Under the pieces are notes generated by a model. That model was not told the origin of the DNA, searched no databases, and was given only the letters and a program-made list of their open reading frames with translations. From Conidiobolus incongruus B7586 (lineage: Eukaryota > Entomophthoromycota > Entomophthoromycetes > Entomophthorales > Conidiobolaceae): 11,499 bases of DNA. The stretch is taken from assembly GCA_000697335.1 (NCBI GenBank), contig JNEM01011212.1:1-11499 (forward strand), written 5' to 3'. The position numbers were made by a program, and so were the translations under genes. Shown here one piece after another: positions 1-7,891 of this stretch. Positions within the stretch are counted from its first letter, which is position 1, and each line of letters begins with the position of its first letter.

Positions 1-57
1 CAATTATATTAAATATATATATATATAATTTAAAATATATAATATCCTATTTACTTT

Positions 58-120
58 ATATATATTGATTAATTTAAAAATAATAATATGTTTGAAAAAT
101 CAAAAATTAAAAAATTTCCT
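58..120 (+). repeat. imperfect direct repeat, copy 1
   Basis: About 62 bp here align with 546-606 at roughly three-quarters identity, allowing one single-base gap. Shared blocks include TTTAAAA, TTTGAAA and ATTTCC, in the same order and spacing. Read in the same frame, both copies give a short Phe-Glu-(Lys/Arg) ... Ile-Lys ... Phe-Pro pattern, which hints at an old duplicated coding fragment. Base composition is so skewed that chance cannot be ruled out. Confidence 0.3.
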
Positions 121-301
121 ATTACTTCAAATTCAAGGTAATATTTATAATAAATATAATATATTTTTATAGTTGATATTATATTATTTTATTATTTTTC
201 ATTAAAAATTTAAAAGTTATTTTTGATATATATTTTTTTATTTAATTAATATAAAAAATTTTAGTAAAGATTTAACTTTATATTTTGAAGAATTTAAAAA
301 A

Positions 302-326
302 TATCACTTTTAGTTTTAAAGTGATA
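302..326. repeat. perfect inverted repeat (9-bp stem)
   Basis: TATCACTTT (302-310) is followed by a 7-nt spacer and its exact reverse complement AAAGTGATA (318-326). It lies in otherwise featureless AT-rich DNA with no gene nearby. It may be a small foldback or a chance palindrome. Confidence 0.45.
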
Positions 327-545
327 AATATAATAATAAATGATAGTTTTAAATAAAGCATTATCTTCATAAATTGTTTACAAATCCTAAATGATTTTAG
401 AGGGTTTATGGTAGAGTTTTAATTTTACTTGAATAAAATAATTTTTTCAACTTTATATAGTTTAAATATAATTATATTAAATAAAAATAGTTTAATGAAA
501 AAATAATTTTAAATATTATATATAGTTTGAAAATATTAATTCTTT

Positions 546-606
546 TATATATGATTTTTTTAAAACTAACAATATATTTGAAAGATTAGATATTAAAATA
601 TTTCCC
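546..606 (+). repeat. imperfect direct repeat, copy 2
   Basis: This is the second copy of the repeat at 58-120. It ends about 30 bp before the point where the oxidoreductase pseudogene becomes recognisable, so it could mark the edge of the rearrangement or erosion that removed the 5' end of that gene. That link is an inference. Confidence 0.3.
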
Positions 607-638
607 TTTTAACTGATAAATTTTCATTTTTTTATAAT

Positions 639-1569
639 AACCCTAAAATTCAATTCAAATATGCTACAGTCACCTGCGTTATCGAAAACACAATCAAGAC
701 CGAAGCTGCTAAGAGTAAAAAATTTGATTATATTGTTGTTGCCACTGGCTTTACCCTAGGGTGCAAATTGTAAAATTGTTGACGGAAAAGGAATATATTG
801 AAAAGTAAAATGATTTTGGTGCCAAAATTCAATCTACTTCAACTGTTATAATATTACGAGGTGTTGCCGTCGGTGTAGAACTTGCTGCTGATATCAAGTC
901 GCATTATCCTGAAAAGAAAGTCACTTTGATCCATTCAAGAGCTCTTTTCATTGTACGTCCATACTCTGATAATCTCAGAAATAAAATCGTTCAAGATTTA
1001 AAAGTACTTGGAGCAGAATTGCTTTTCGAAGTCCGACTCATATCAGAAACTAAGTATGAAGTCAATGGAAAAATAATTTACGAAGTGAAGAACAACAAAG
1101 ACTTTTAAAAACATCTACAGATTTAGCCCTTAACTGTGTGGGTGCTAGTAGCTCCGTTACCGATATTTTAGATCTTGAATCCGCCAAAGAGTATCCCTTA
1201 CTACATGAAAAAAAGTGATACAAGATCAGATCCACAATACAGCTAACCAATTCTGTATACTCTCATATTTTTGCCATTAGCGATATCAACAACTGGCAAG
1301 ATATCGAGTTCACTGGAGCTACTACATACCAAGGAGTTTGTAGGTTCAAAAATATTTAGCAGGTCTTAGATGTCCAACCTCGTGAAACTCCAGAATTGAA
1401 AATTTGTCCAAGTTTTTTTTGGATTTGATTTTGTTTCTTGGTGAATATACGGAGCTAGCGAAATGTTTCTTAGTTTGATTAGTATCGAAAAAAAATACTA
1501 GGTATGGATTTAAATGATATGCACTTGAAAGTATCTACAGATCATCTTGGATATAATCAACCAATTTAA
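639..1569 (+). pseudogene. decayed FSP1/AIFM2-like oxidoreductase paralogue, 5' end missing
   Basis: This region aligns along its whole length with the intact gene at 4525-5688, from codon 80 (Asn-Pro-x-Ile-Gln-Phe) to the stop; 931 bp here correspond to 927 bp there. Nothing matching the first 79 codons, including the first FAD-binding glycine motif, is recognisable upstream. In-frame stops include TAA 771-773, TGA 1216-1218 and TAG 1357-1359. Reading frame is also lost near 764-832 and near 1105. Cofactor motifs are damaged: GAGAVG reads RGVAVG, and AIGD reads AISD. The best-preserved part is 845-1105, equivalent to residues 150-235, with the blocks VGVELAADIKSH and LIHSRAL. Most differences in that core are at third codon positions, for example nine of ten changed codons between about 880 and 940. 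The copy therefore appears to have diverged under selection before it died, and it is probably an old tandem paralogue, not a recent duplicate. It has no introns, as in the intact gene. Confidence 0.93.
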
Positions 1570-2061
1570 CTTTTATCAAATCATGAATTTATTTATAATA
1601 TTCAACAAATATTCTCTATATCTTTATTATTTTATTAAATTATTCTAAATAAATCAAATTCAAAATATAATTTTTATTAATTTATATTAAATTACCAACA
1701 TTAAGTAGATTTTAAGATTTAATTCAAATATTATAATTTTATTGATTCTACATTATAAATATTTTTTTAATTTAATATCAAAATTATATATATTAAGTAT
1801 ATTAGAAAATTTATATAAATAATGAATCAAATATATTGTTGTAGTTTAAGTAAATAATAACTTTAAAATTGATAATATGAGTAAATTTAATATAGAACAT
1901 ATTGATTGAAAGAAATATATATATATATAGAAAAAAATTATTAATGAATATATAAAAATGAGAAGTTAATATGATAAGCGTCAAAAAACACAAATAAATA
2001 AAGAATATTTCTTTATCAATTTAGTTCATTGTAAATAATATCTATGTTGTATTTTTCAAAA
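1570..2061. other. AT-rich intergenic DNA, no gene supported
   Basis: This is low-complexity A/T sequence with stops in every frame. It holds an (AT)n run near 1914-1929. The minus strand is open over 1811-1993, but it encodes mostly Ile, Phe, Tyr and Leu, as expected from composition alone. I see no gene, RNA or clear repeat here. Confidence 0.6.
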
Positions 2062-2066
2062 GGGTT
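2062..2066. repeat. target-site duplication, left copy (GGGTT)
   Basis: GGGTT lies directly outside the left TGT end of the solo LTR and is repeated exactly at 2624-2628 outside the right ACA end. Confidence 0.8.
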
Positions 2067-2623
2067 TGTCACGGTTATTAGCTCTTGGAGCGTCATTGAG
2101 GACACTGACACAGCCATTCTGTAGGCCAGATTGTGAAACATGATACCTACCAGCTGGGGTAAACTACCAATGATCAGGTCTCTGGCTATTCAGCCTTGAT
2201 CACTTGTAAATGGGGCTTTGTACAGAGCGACTAGACCAGCAGCAACAGTGGCGGCGTTAGGATCCGGCATGCTAAGAAGATGGAATCAAGGAATATCAAT
2301 AGGAACGGGTTTAGAAGGATTAGTGTAAAATGACTCAAGTGGAACTATAAGCAGTTACTTGAGTATACCAAAAGGGTTGACTTTGGGTGTAGGCAAAAGG
2401 TTTATTAATGTAGGAAAGTAAGGTAAGAGAGAGAGGTCAAGAAGGGAGACAAGCCCTTCTTATACTTAAGTGAAATATATAGGCATAAGTATGCACGGAT
2501 GAGTAACAGTGAGGTCACTCAGACGTGGACTGGTAAAATGTTGATAAGGCCTAATTTGGTTAATCAGGTACTTAATAGTGAATTGGAGTGAAGAAAGGTA
2601 TCAATTAGGTAGCAATCGTCACA
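2067..2623. mobile_element. solo LTR of an LTR retrotransposon next to tRNA-Gly
   Basis: A 557-bp block starts TGTCACGGTT and ends AATCGTCACA, giving the TGT...ACA ends typical of LTRs. It is flanked by an exact 5-bp duplication, GGGTT. Its base composition is far richer in G/C than the surrounding DNA, so it arrived from elsewhere and has not yet drifted to local composition. Inside are an 8-bp hairpin (2439-2461), an inverted repeat ACTCAAGT/ACTTGAGT (2333-2340 and 2357-2364), a TATATA run near 2475 and, on the minus strand, an AATAAA. The minus strand has TATATA followed downstream by AATAAA, which favours minus as the element's sense strand, but orientation is not certain. There is no second LTR and no recognisable internal coding region, so this looks like the product of LTR-LTR recombination. 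The intact duplication suggests a fairly young insertion. The right end is 10 bp upstream of the first base of the tRNA, as for Ty3-type elements that integrate at RNA polymerase III start sites. Assignment to Ty3/gypsy rests on position only; Ty1/copia elements also make 5-bp duplications. Confidence 0.78.
2439..2461. repeat. hairpin inside the solo LTR
   Basis: AAGAAGGG (2439-2446) pairs perfectly with CCCTTCTT (2454-2461) around a 7-nt loop. It lies just beyond the TATATA run when the minus strand is read, where the 5' leader of an LTR transcript would be. That role is an inference. Confidence 0.5.
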
Positions 2624-2628
2624 GGGTT
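2624..2628. repeat. target-site duplication, right copy (GGGTT)
   Basis: This is the exact match to 2062-2066. Only five bases separate it from the first base of the tRNA-Gly gene. Confidence 0.8.
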
Positions 2629-2633
2629 TCCAG

Positions 2634-2704
2634 GCAATGGTGGTTTAGTGGTATAATTACCGCCTGCCACGCGGTAGACCGGGGTTCGATTCCCCGCCAT
2701 TGCA
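2634..2704 (+). tRNA. tRNA-Gly, anticodon GCC
   Basis: The 71-nt gene folds as a full cloverleaf. Acceptor strand GCAATGG pairs with CCATTGC, followed by discriminator A. The anticodon stem is ACCGC/GCGGT, with loop CTGCCAC and anticodon GCC at 2666-2668. The T arm is CGGGG-TTCGATT-CCCCG. The internal promoter is intact: A box TGGTTTAGTGGT (2641-2652) and B box GGTTCGATTCC (2683-2693). There is no intron, and CCA is not encoded, as expected for a eukaryotic nuclear tRNA. The 5' flank beyond position -10 is now retrotransposon LTR. Because the promoter elements are internal, the gene is probably still expressed, though upstream sequence can tune start-site choice. Confidence 0.97.
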
Positions 2705-2717
2705 TATTCCATTCCCA

Positions 2718-2724
2718 TTTTTTT
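2718..2724 (+). terminator. RNA polymerase III terminator (T7) of tRNA-Gly
   Basis: A run of seven T follows the tRNA after a 13-nt trailer, as expected for RNA polymerase III termination on the non-template strand. Confidence 0.8.
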
Positions 2725-4411
2725 ACATTTGTTAAATATCAAACTCAAATTATTAATCGATCATATTAATTTTATAATGTTGTATAGATGGAGTTGATAA
2801 TATTTACCCAGTGTTGTGCTAGTTTTTCAGTAAATTTTAATAGTCATATCAGGTAAAGGGATTTGACCTAAAATTCATAAAATTAAAACATAAATATCGT
2901 CACCTCATTTAACCTACAAGTTATAATATTATCTGTTAACAATAAAAATTCCTAATATGAATATTGATTATATATTTATTTAAAAAATTTTTTATTAAAA
3001 TTGTAAAATTTTTGAAAATTTAAAATTATTAAATAAAAATAATTTAAAAATAATTTAAATCAGATAATTTTAGTTATAATAAATTTATCTGATAAAATTA
3101 TTTTTTAATAAAAATATCTTTCAATTATTACACTTTTATCATTCAATATATCATTAATAAAATCTACCAAAATAGTGTGTGTGTATATAAGAAATTCTTT
3201 TTGGTAATATATAGTAAAAAAGGTTATATTAAAATTTCCTAATTTGATTTGTTATTTTACCATACATTTTTCACAAGTATTTAAAAAGTAATATTTGGGT
3301 TATTGTATTAAGCGGTTTTAAATAGAATATAGTAGTTTTTTTTAAAATTGAATTATTTATTTGACAAATATTAAATTGAAAATTCAATAGCTTTTATTAT
3401 CTGATAAATTTATTAATGAATAATACTAATCACAGTAAAAATTGGTATGAATTTAATAAAAATGATTTTCCTTAATTAAAATAATTCAATTTAATCAGAT
3501 TTTTTATATTTTCCCGTTTTCAATATTAATATACTGGTTATTAATCGTAGATGAATCATTTAATAAAAATAACCTAAGTAATTTTTTATCTTCAATTACA
3601 ATTTTAATATTAGCGAATGATTGGTGCTTGCTATTCGTCATTATTATATAATATTTGAAAATGATTCAATCAAATGCTTATTACCTAATAAAAACCTTCA
3701 ACAAAACAGCATAAACAATCATTATATTCAATCTCTATTCCAAATCTGCTCTTCGGGTATATTACATTTTTCATCAAGTTCATACCATCTGATAATTCTA
3801 TGTTAATCAAATATTTCAGATACATCTATCAGTGTTAGATTAAAATGGAGGTTATAAAAATATTATCCAAGTTTTATATGAGAAAATTGTAAGAAAATAA
3901 AAAAAGTAAATGGATTCCAAGCTGTAAACAATTTTAACGAATTTAGAATTGATTCATAAAATAATGACATTTGCTAAAGAATATACACTGTTCATTAAAT
4001 TAAAATCATTTCAATTTTGGTCTATTATGATTTCTTTATATTGAAGTATATCTAACAAGATATTAAATTAATTATAGAGAAATAGATTTACTACAAATAT
4101 ATTTTATTACATATTCAGCTTTTGATTAATTAAATTTGATTTACATGTAATAGTTTTGTAAGGTAATGAAATTTTAATTCAAAATATATTATCATAATTT
4201 TATAACAATATTTTTCATATAATACTGTAAATTTTAAAAAAAAACAATCTATTAATTTTTCTCATAATCCTTCCATAAAAGTAAACAATTTAAATTTTCT
4301 ATTTATGTCATTTGCTAACTCCTCAATATGAGTAAAAAATTTTGGATGCAAAATTCTCAAGATTCACAATTATCTGATCAGTGTTTCTTCCTAATTGAGA
4401 AGAAAAATTGC
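2725..4411. other. long AT-rich intergenic DNA, no gene supported
   Basis: No gene or RNA is supported over about 1.7 kb. The stretch at 3600-3840 is less A/T-biased. Its minus strand has short protein-like open patches (about 3649-3697 and 3728-3787), but these are broken by stops and match no family I know. The plus strand is open over about 3621-3806 from a non-ATG codon and is not credible as a gene. A 33-codon ORF (4328-4429) overlaps the presumed TATA box of the downstream gene and is probably chance. A short GTGTGTGTATATA run lies near 3176-3188. Confidence 0.55.
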
Positions 4412-4419
4412 TATATAAA
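4412..4419 (+). promoter_or_regulatory. candidate TATA box for the FSP1-like gene
   Basis: TATATAAA lies 105 bp upstream of the ATG at 4525 and is the clearest TATA match before this gene. Transcription would then start around 4440-4450, leaving a leader of about 75-85 nt. That leader holds a small inverted repeat, TAGCT/AGCTA (4460-4473). In DNA this rich in A/T the motif alone is weak evidence. Confidence 0.4.
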
Positions 4420-4524
4420 GATGAGATAGTGAATATAAATTTCACTAAAAAAGGCTAAATAGCTAGGAAGCTACTTAGATAATTTTTAATTGAAAAAAAA
4501 TCTTAAAGTAATTAATTTTTGATA

Positions 4525-5688
4525 ATGGTTTCAGCTGAGAGAAAAACAACTAGAATTGGTGTTGTCGGAGGTAATTATGGTGGTCTTGGATTCGTCAATT
4601 CACTCGTAAATACTCTCGATCTTAATGAATACAATATCAAGGTAACTATCTTTGATAAGAGACAAGGTTTCTGCCACTTGGTTGGTGTCACTCGTGCTCT
4701 CGTCCATAAGGAATATGCTAAAACTATCTGGTGCAACCACACTGACCTCAAATGGTATAACAACCCCAATATTCAATTCAAATATGCTACCGTTACTCGC
4801 GTCACCGAAAGAACCATTGAAACTGACTCTGGATTAAGCGAAGAATTTGATTATATTGTTGTTGCCACTGGTTACGGCCGTGGTTCTCCAGTTTGGCCCG
4901 CATCATCCATCAAGAAGGACTATTTAGATGAGTATCAAGGTTACCGCACTAAAATCGAAGCTGCTTCAACTGTTGCTGTTGTTGGTGCTGGTGCCGTTGG
5001 TGTAGAACTCGCTGCAGATATCAAATCCCATTTCCCTGAGAAAAAGGTCACTTTGATTCACTCTAGAGCTCTTCCTATTGTTGGTCCCTACACTGAAGAA
5101 TTCAAAAAGAGAGTAGCTGATGAGTTGAGAGATATTGGTGTTGAATTACTTTTCGAAAATCGCGTCATAGCCGAAAGCCAACGCGAAGAAAATGGCAAAA
5201 CTGTTTATGATTTAAAAACCAACCAAGGTGTTGAACTCACTGTCGATTTAGTTATGAACTGTCTTGGTGCTGGTAACCCTGTCACAGATATTTTCGACTT
5301 AGAATCTACAGAAGAATATCCCTTGTTGGATGAAAAGAAACTTGTCAAGGTCAAGCCCACTATGCAACTCCTCAATCCCAAATACTCTCATATTTTTGCT
5401 ATCGGTGATATCAACGACTGGCAAGAAGTCAAACTTGCAGGTGCTGCCATGTATCAAGGTCATTACACTGCTAAAAATATCAAAACTATTTTAGACGGTA
5501 AAGCTGGCGAAACCCCCAAATTGGAAGAATATCCTAGATTCTTTTTACACCTAGTCTTATTCCTCGGTGAGCACCATGGTATTGGAGAAATGGAAGAAGG
5601 TATCGTTGGCTGGGACAAGGTTTCAGAATTTGGTAGAGGCGATATGGCCTTAAAGGCTTCTGCCAACGGGCTTGGATTCACACTTTAA
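4525..5688 (+). CDS. FSP1/AIFM2-like NAD(P)H:quinone oxidoreductase (FAD)
   Basis: The intronless gene encodes 387 residues. It starts at the ATG at 4525, which has A at -3; an in-frame TAA lies 12 bp upstream, and no earlier ATG fits. The fold is that of pyridine-nucleotide-disulfide oxidoreductases, with two dinucleotide-binding domains. The N-terminal FAD motif is IGVVGGNYGG (residues 11-20), with Asp44 ending the second strand. The VVATG motif is at 112-116. The NAD(P)H-binding motif VVGAGAVG (152-159) is followed by VTLIHSR (175-181), a sequence typical of the AIFM2/AMID branch. The second FAD motif, FAIGDIND, is at 291-298. There is no redox-active Cys-x4-Cys pair, which rules out glutathione- or thioredoxin-reductase types. 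Known AIFM2/FSP1 enzymes use NAD(P)H to reduce quinones in membranes or on lipid droplets and limit lipid peroxidation; fungal relatives are annotated as AMID-like or external NADH dehydrogenase-like. Human FSP1 is N-myristoylated on Gly2. Here residue 2 is Val, so membrane attachment by that route is not possible. Codons end in C more often than in neighbouring DNA, suggesting good expression. A decayed paralogue lies 3 kb upstream in the same orientation. The exact substrate is unproven. Confidence 0.92.
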   Translation: MVSAERKTTRIGVVGGNYGGLGFVNSLVNTLDLNEYNIKVTIFDKRQGFCHLVGVTRALVHKEYAKTIWCNHTDLKWYNNPNIQFKYATVTRVTERTIETDSGLSEEFDYIVVATGYGRGSPVWPASSIKKDYLDEYQGYRTKIEAASTVAVVGAGAVGVELAADIKSHFPEKKVTLIHSRALPIVGPYTEEFKKRVADELRDIGVELLFENRVIAESQREENGKTVYDLKTNQGVELTVDLVMNCLGAGNPVTDIFDLESTEEYPLLDEKKLVKVKPTMQLLNPKYSHIFAIGDINDWQEVKLAGAAMYQGHYTAKNIKTILDGKAGETPKLEEYPRFFLHLVLFLGEHHGIGEMEEGIVGWDKVSEFGRGDMALKASANGLGFTL

Positions 5689-6422
5689 TAATTTTAATTA
5701 TTATCCAAAGCAGCACCATTAAGATAGTATTAATACTTTTTTAAAATTTAGAAATTCGAAATTTTATTTTAATTATTAAATGTATTCAATTAGTGATAAT
5801 AATCACTCAACTTTGTAAAATATTTATTTACAAAAAATTCAAAATAAAATTTAATTATAATAATTATTCAAATTAATTGATTATTTGAAATATATGAGAA
5901 ATATTATTTAAAATTAACAATGAATTCAAATTATATCAAAAAAGTTGATGATACTATCCAAATATCAAATACTAACAAAGATGAATATATTTTAATTTGA
6001 TTTAATATAAGAGGATCAAATACAAGTATTGTTTATTATAAAATTTAAAATATCATCATTTTTTAGATGTCAATAAAATTGATAATTAATTCAATAATTC
6101 AAATATTATATAATAAAATATAAATATTAAATTATAATTTTAATATTTAATAAATAAAATTAATTAAATAATTTACATATTTTGTTAAATTATTAAGATA
6201 AAAAATATATAAAATAAGATTGGGTATATAATATAAAAGATAATTAAAAAATAAATTATAGAGAGTAAGATAAAATATAAATAAATAATAAAATAATTTA
6301 AAAAAATATATTTAAGAAAAAAAAAGTAAAAGTAAATTTGATAAGAATTTAAAGATAATATAAAAATTAAAATATCCTTTTTAAATTTATAAATAAATAT
6401 AATTTATTTAGTTAAAAACTTA
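5689..6422. other. AT-rich intergenic DNA with strand asymmetry
   Basis: Just after the oxidoreductase stop come a 12-bp palindrome, AGTATTAATACT (5726-5737), followed by six T, and a small hairpin AGTGAT/ATCACT (5792-5807), both probably in the 3' UTR. A 26-codon ORF (5920-6000) is followed by a further short open stretch in the same frame, which might be a coding remnant. The bases 6101-6175 are pure A/T. From 6177 to 6375 the plus strand has no C at all but about 17 G. No gene is supported. Confidence 0.6.
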
Positions 6423-6494
6423 AGCAGCGTAGCGCAGAGGAAGCGCGCGGGGCTCATAACCCCGAGGTCGGAGGATCGAAACCTCTCGCTGCTA
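6423..6494 (+). tRNA. initiator tRNA-Met, anticodon CAT
   Basis: The 72-nt cloverleaf has acceptor AGCAGCG pairing with CGCTGCT, discriminator A, and CAT at 6455-6457. Eukaryotic initiator features are all visible: an A1:T72 first pair, three consecutive G:C pairs at the base of the anticodon stem (GGG/CCC within CGGGG/CCCCG), and a T loop of ATCGAAA in which A replaces the usual T54 and A sits at position 60. The B box is therefore GGATCGAAACC. There is no intron and no encoded CCA. The anticodon and stems closely resemble the yeast initiator. It lies 126 bp upstream of ATP10 on the same strand, but it is transcribed by RNA polymerase III as a separate unit. Confidence 0.97.
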
Positions 6495-6499
6495 TTTTT
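6495..6499 (+). terminator. RNA polymerase III terminator (T5) of tRNA-iMet
   Basis: Five T directly follow the discriminator base, a minimal but adequate RNA polymerase III stop with almost no trailer. Confidence 0.75.
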
Positions 6500-6620
6500 A
6501 TTAATTTGTATTATTTTACCCATAATTTTTGAATTTTTAATATTACGATTTAAAGTTATTATTTGAGTTACTAAAATAATTATCACATAAAAATAATACT
6601 TAATATTATTTATTAAAATT

Positions 6621-7836
6621 ATGCCAAAATATTTATTAACTATTCCTAGTAAATTTCTTAATAAAAGAGTATTTATTCCAATTATACAAAATAATGTGAA
6701 TTTGATTAATGTCAGAACCAATACTTCATTTGCTTTAGAGAATGAGAAAAAACAAAGAAAAGCTACATTGAACCAATTGAAAGATTTCGTACCTGGTCAA
6801 GCTGAATTACCTCAACCCGACAACCGTTCGTTTTTCGATAGGTTAAAGGATAAGGTTAAGGACTTGAGTGATGCTGATAAGGCTTTAGAGAGAAGGAGAG
6901 TTATGTAAGTATATTAATATTCTATAATATTATCAATTTTATTTATTATAATTATAGTTTAAAAGAATTATCAACTTCTTATTATCAAGATTTTCATGGT
7001 AAATATCAATTCTATGAAACTATTCAATAATATTGAATGTTAATTGTATAATAAAGATATTAGAGCTACTGATGGTAAAATGTTTGAAGCTTATGATAAG
7101 ATGATACCCAGTAAAGTAATATTATCAACTGTTTAAATATTTATCAAGTATATTCAATCATTATGAAATAGAACGCTTTATATATGCCGACATTTAAATG
7201 TGAGCCACTCTTTCCAGAATTGAATAAGAAGACGGATCGCCAGAAGAATAAAGTAGAGCTCCAAGATTTAATCAAAGGCAAAATTAATTTAGTGGCTTTT
7301 CATCATTCTCAATTCGGTCAGGTATATTTTTATTGATTTTATTATATTATATTCGAGTTTAATTCTTTTTAAAAATAGACTCAGGCCGATTCTTTTACCC
7401 AACCTATCGCTGATAAATTCGAAGATTTATCAAATTTTCAAATAGTTGAAGTAAATAATTATATTTATTATTATTAATTTTTTATAATTGATTATTTGGT
7501 TAGATTAATTGTTCTGAAAAATTAAAATCTCTAGTAGTCAGAGCATGCCAAGGAGGTGTTAAAAAATCGTTGAAGGAATGGCAAAAGGTAATGAAATAAT
7601 CATTCAATATTCTATCGAATTAACTATTATAATAGCCCAATTACCTTTACAAATTCGGAGATCTTTATTACATCAAAGAGAAACTTGGCATGATGAATGG
7701 TTTATTAGGTTATGTTTACTTAATCGATCAACATCAAAAAATTAGATGGTGGGCTAACGGTGTAGCAACTCCTAACGAGTTGAAAAATCTAGAAAAGTTT
7801 ATTGAGGAATTAACGTCTACCAAACCAAGTAAATAA
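6621..7836 (+). CDS. ATP10: mitochondrial ATP synthase assembly factor Atp10, seven exons
   Basis: Exons are 6621-6904, 6958-6998, 7057-7115, 7172-7321, 7379-7450, 7504-7587 and 7636-7836. Joined they give 891 nt and 296 residues, close to the 279 of yeast Atp10. All six introns are 48-58 bp and begin GTA (GTAAGT, GTAAAT, GTAATA, GTATAT, GTAAAT, GTAATG). Five end in TAG and intron 2 ends in AAG. Every junction keeps the frame. The first 37 or so residues are basic and hydroxylated with few acidic ones, as in a mitochondrial targeting sequence. Family features include FVPGQAELPQPDNRSFFDRL (residues 53-72), a charged DKVKDLSDADKALERRR helix (74-90) as in a matrix-facing segment, LVAFHHSQFGQ (168-178), the QPIADKF segment (186-192), and the C-terminal RWWANGVATPNEL (267-279), the best conserved Atp10 signature. 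In yeast, Atp10 is an inner-membrane protein that binds newly made Atp6 and allows its assembly with the subunit 9 ring in the Fo sector. The start has A at -3. It is convergent with the secreted-protein gene, whose stop lies 185 bp beyond. Confidence 0.93.
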
Positions 7837-7891
7837 TCAATTATTTAAGACCAATAAAATACTCAAATTGATAGTTTTTAAAGTTGATTAA

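Larger units (their letters stand above)
1..638. other. AT-rich intergenic DNA, no gene supported
   Basis: This stretch is almost entirely A/T, with a short (AT)n run near 12-27. Stops are dense in all frames and I see no gene. It holds a perfect 9-bp hairpin (302-326) and an imperfect direct repeat (about 58-120 and 546-606). It ends where similarity to the oxidoreductase gene begins. A short open stretch from the ATG at 88 is followed by a possible GTAATA donor and TTATAG acceptor, but the implied intron of about 35 bp is shorter than any seen in this window, so no exon is called. Confidence 0.6.

Noticed and set aside
1811-1993. 60-codon minus-strand ORF
   Set aside because: Its Ile/Phe/Tyr/Leu-only composition is what A/T-rich DNA gives by chance.
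2067-2323. Reading part of the G/C-richer block as the start of a gag gene beyond a 300-bp LTR ending near 2324
   Set aside because: The exact GGGTT duplication flanks the whole 557-bp block, so the true ends are 2067 and 2623; no primer-binding site was seen at the internal candidate border.
2578-2769. 63-codon plus-strand ORF
   Set aside because: It lacks an ATG start and runs through the LTR end, the duplication and the whole tRNA-Gly gene.
3621-3806. 61-codon plus-strand ORF
   Set aside because: It has a non-ATG start, no family signal and no coding-like codon pattern.
4328-4429. 33-codon ORF just upstream of the oxidoreductase
   Set aside because: It overlaps the presumed TATA box, so it is probably not in the transcript and shows no family signal.
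4519-4524. A start of the oxidoreductase at TTG 4519
   Set aside because: TTG is an unlikely eukaryotic start, and an ATG with A at -3 follows two codons later at 4525, giving the usual short N-terminus.
6404-6721. 105-codon minus-strand ORF
   Set aside because: It covers the initiator tRNA and the start of ATP10 on the opposite strand and is a shadow of both.
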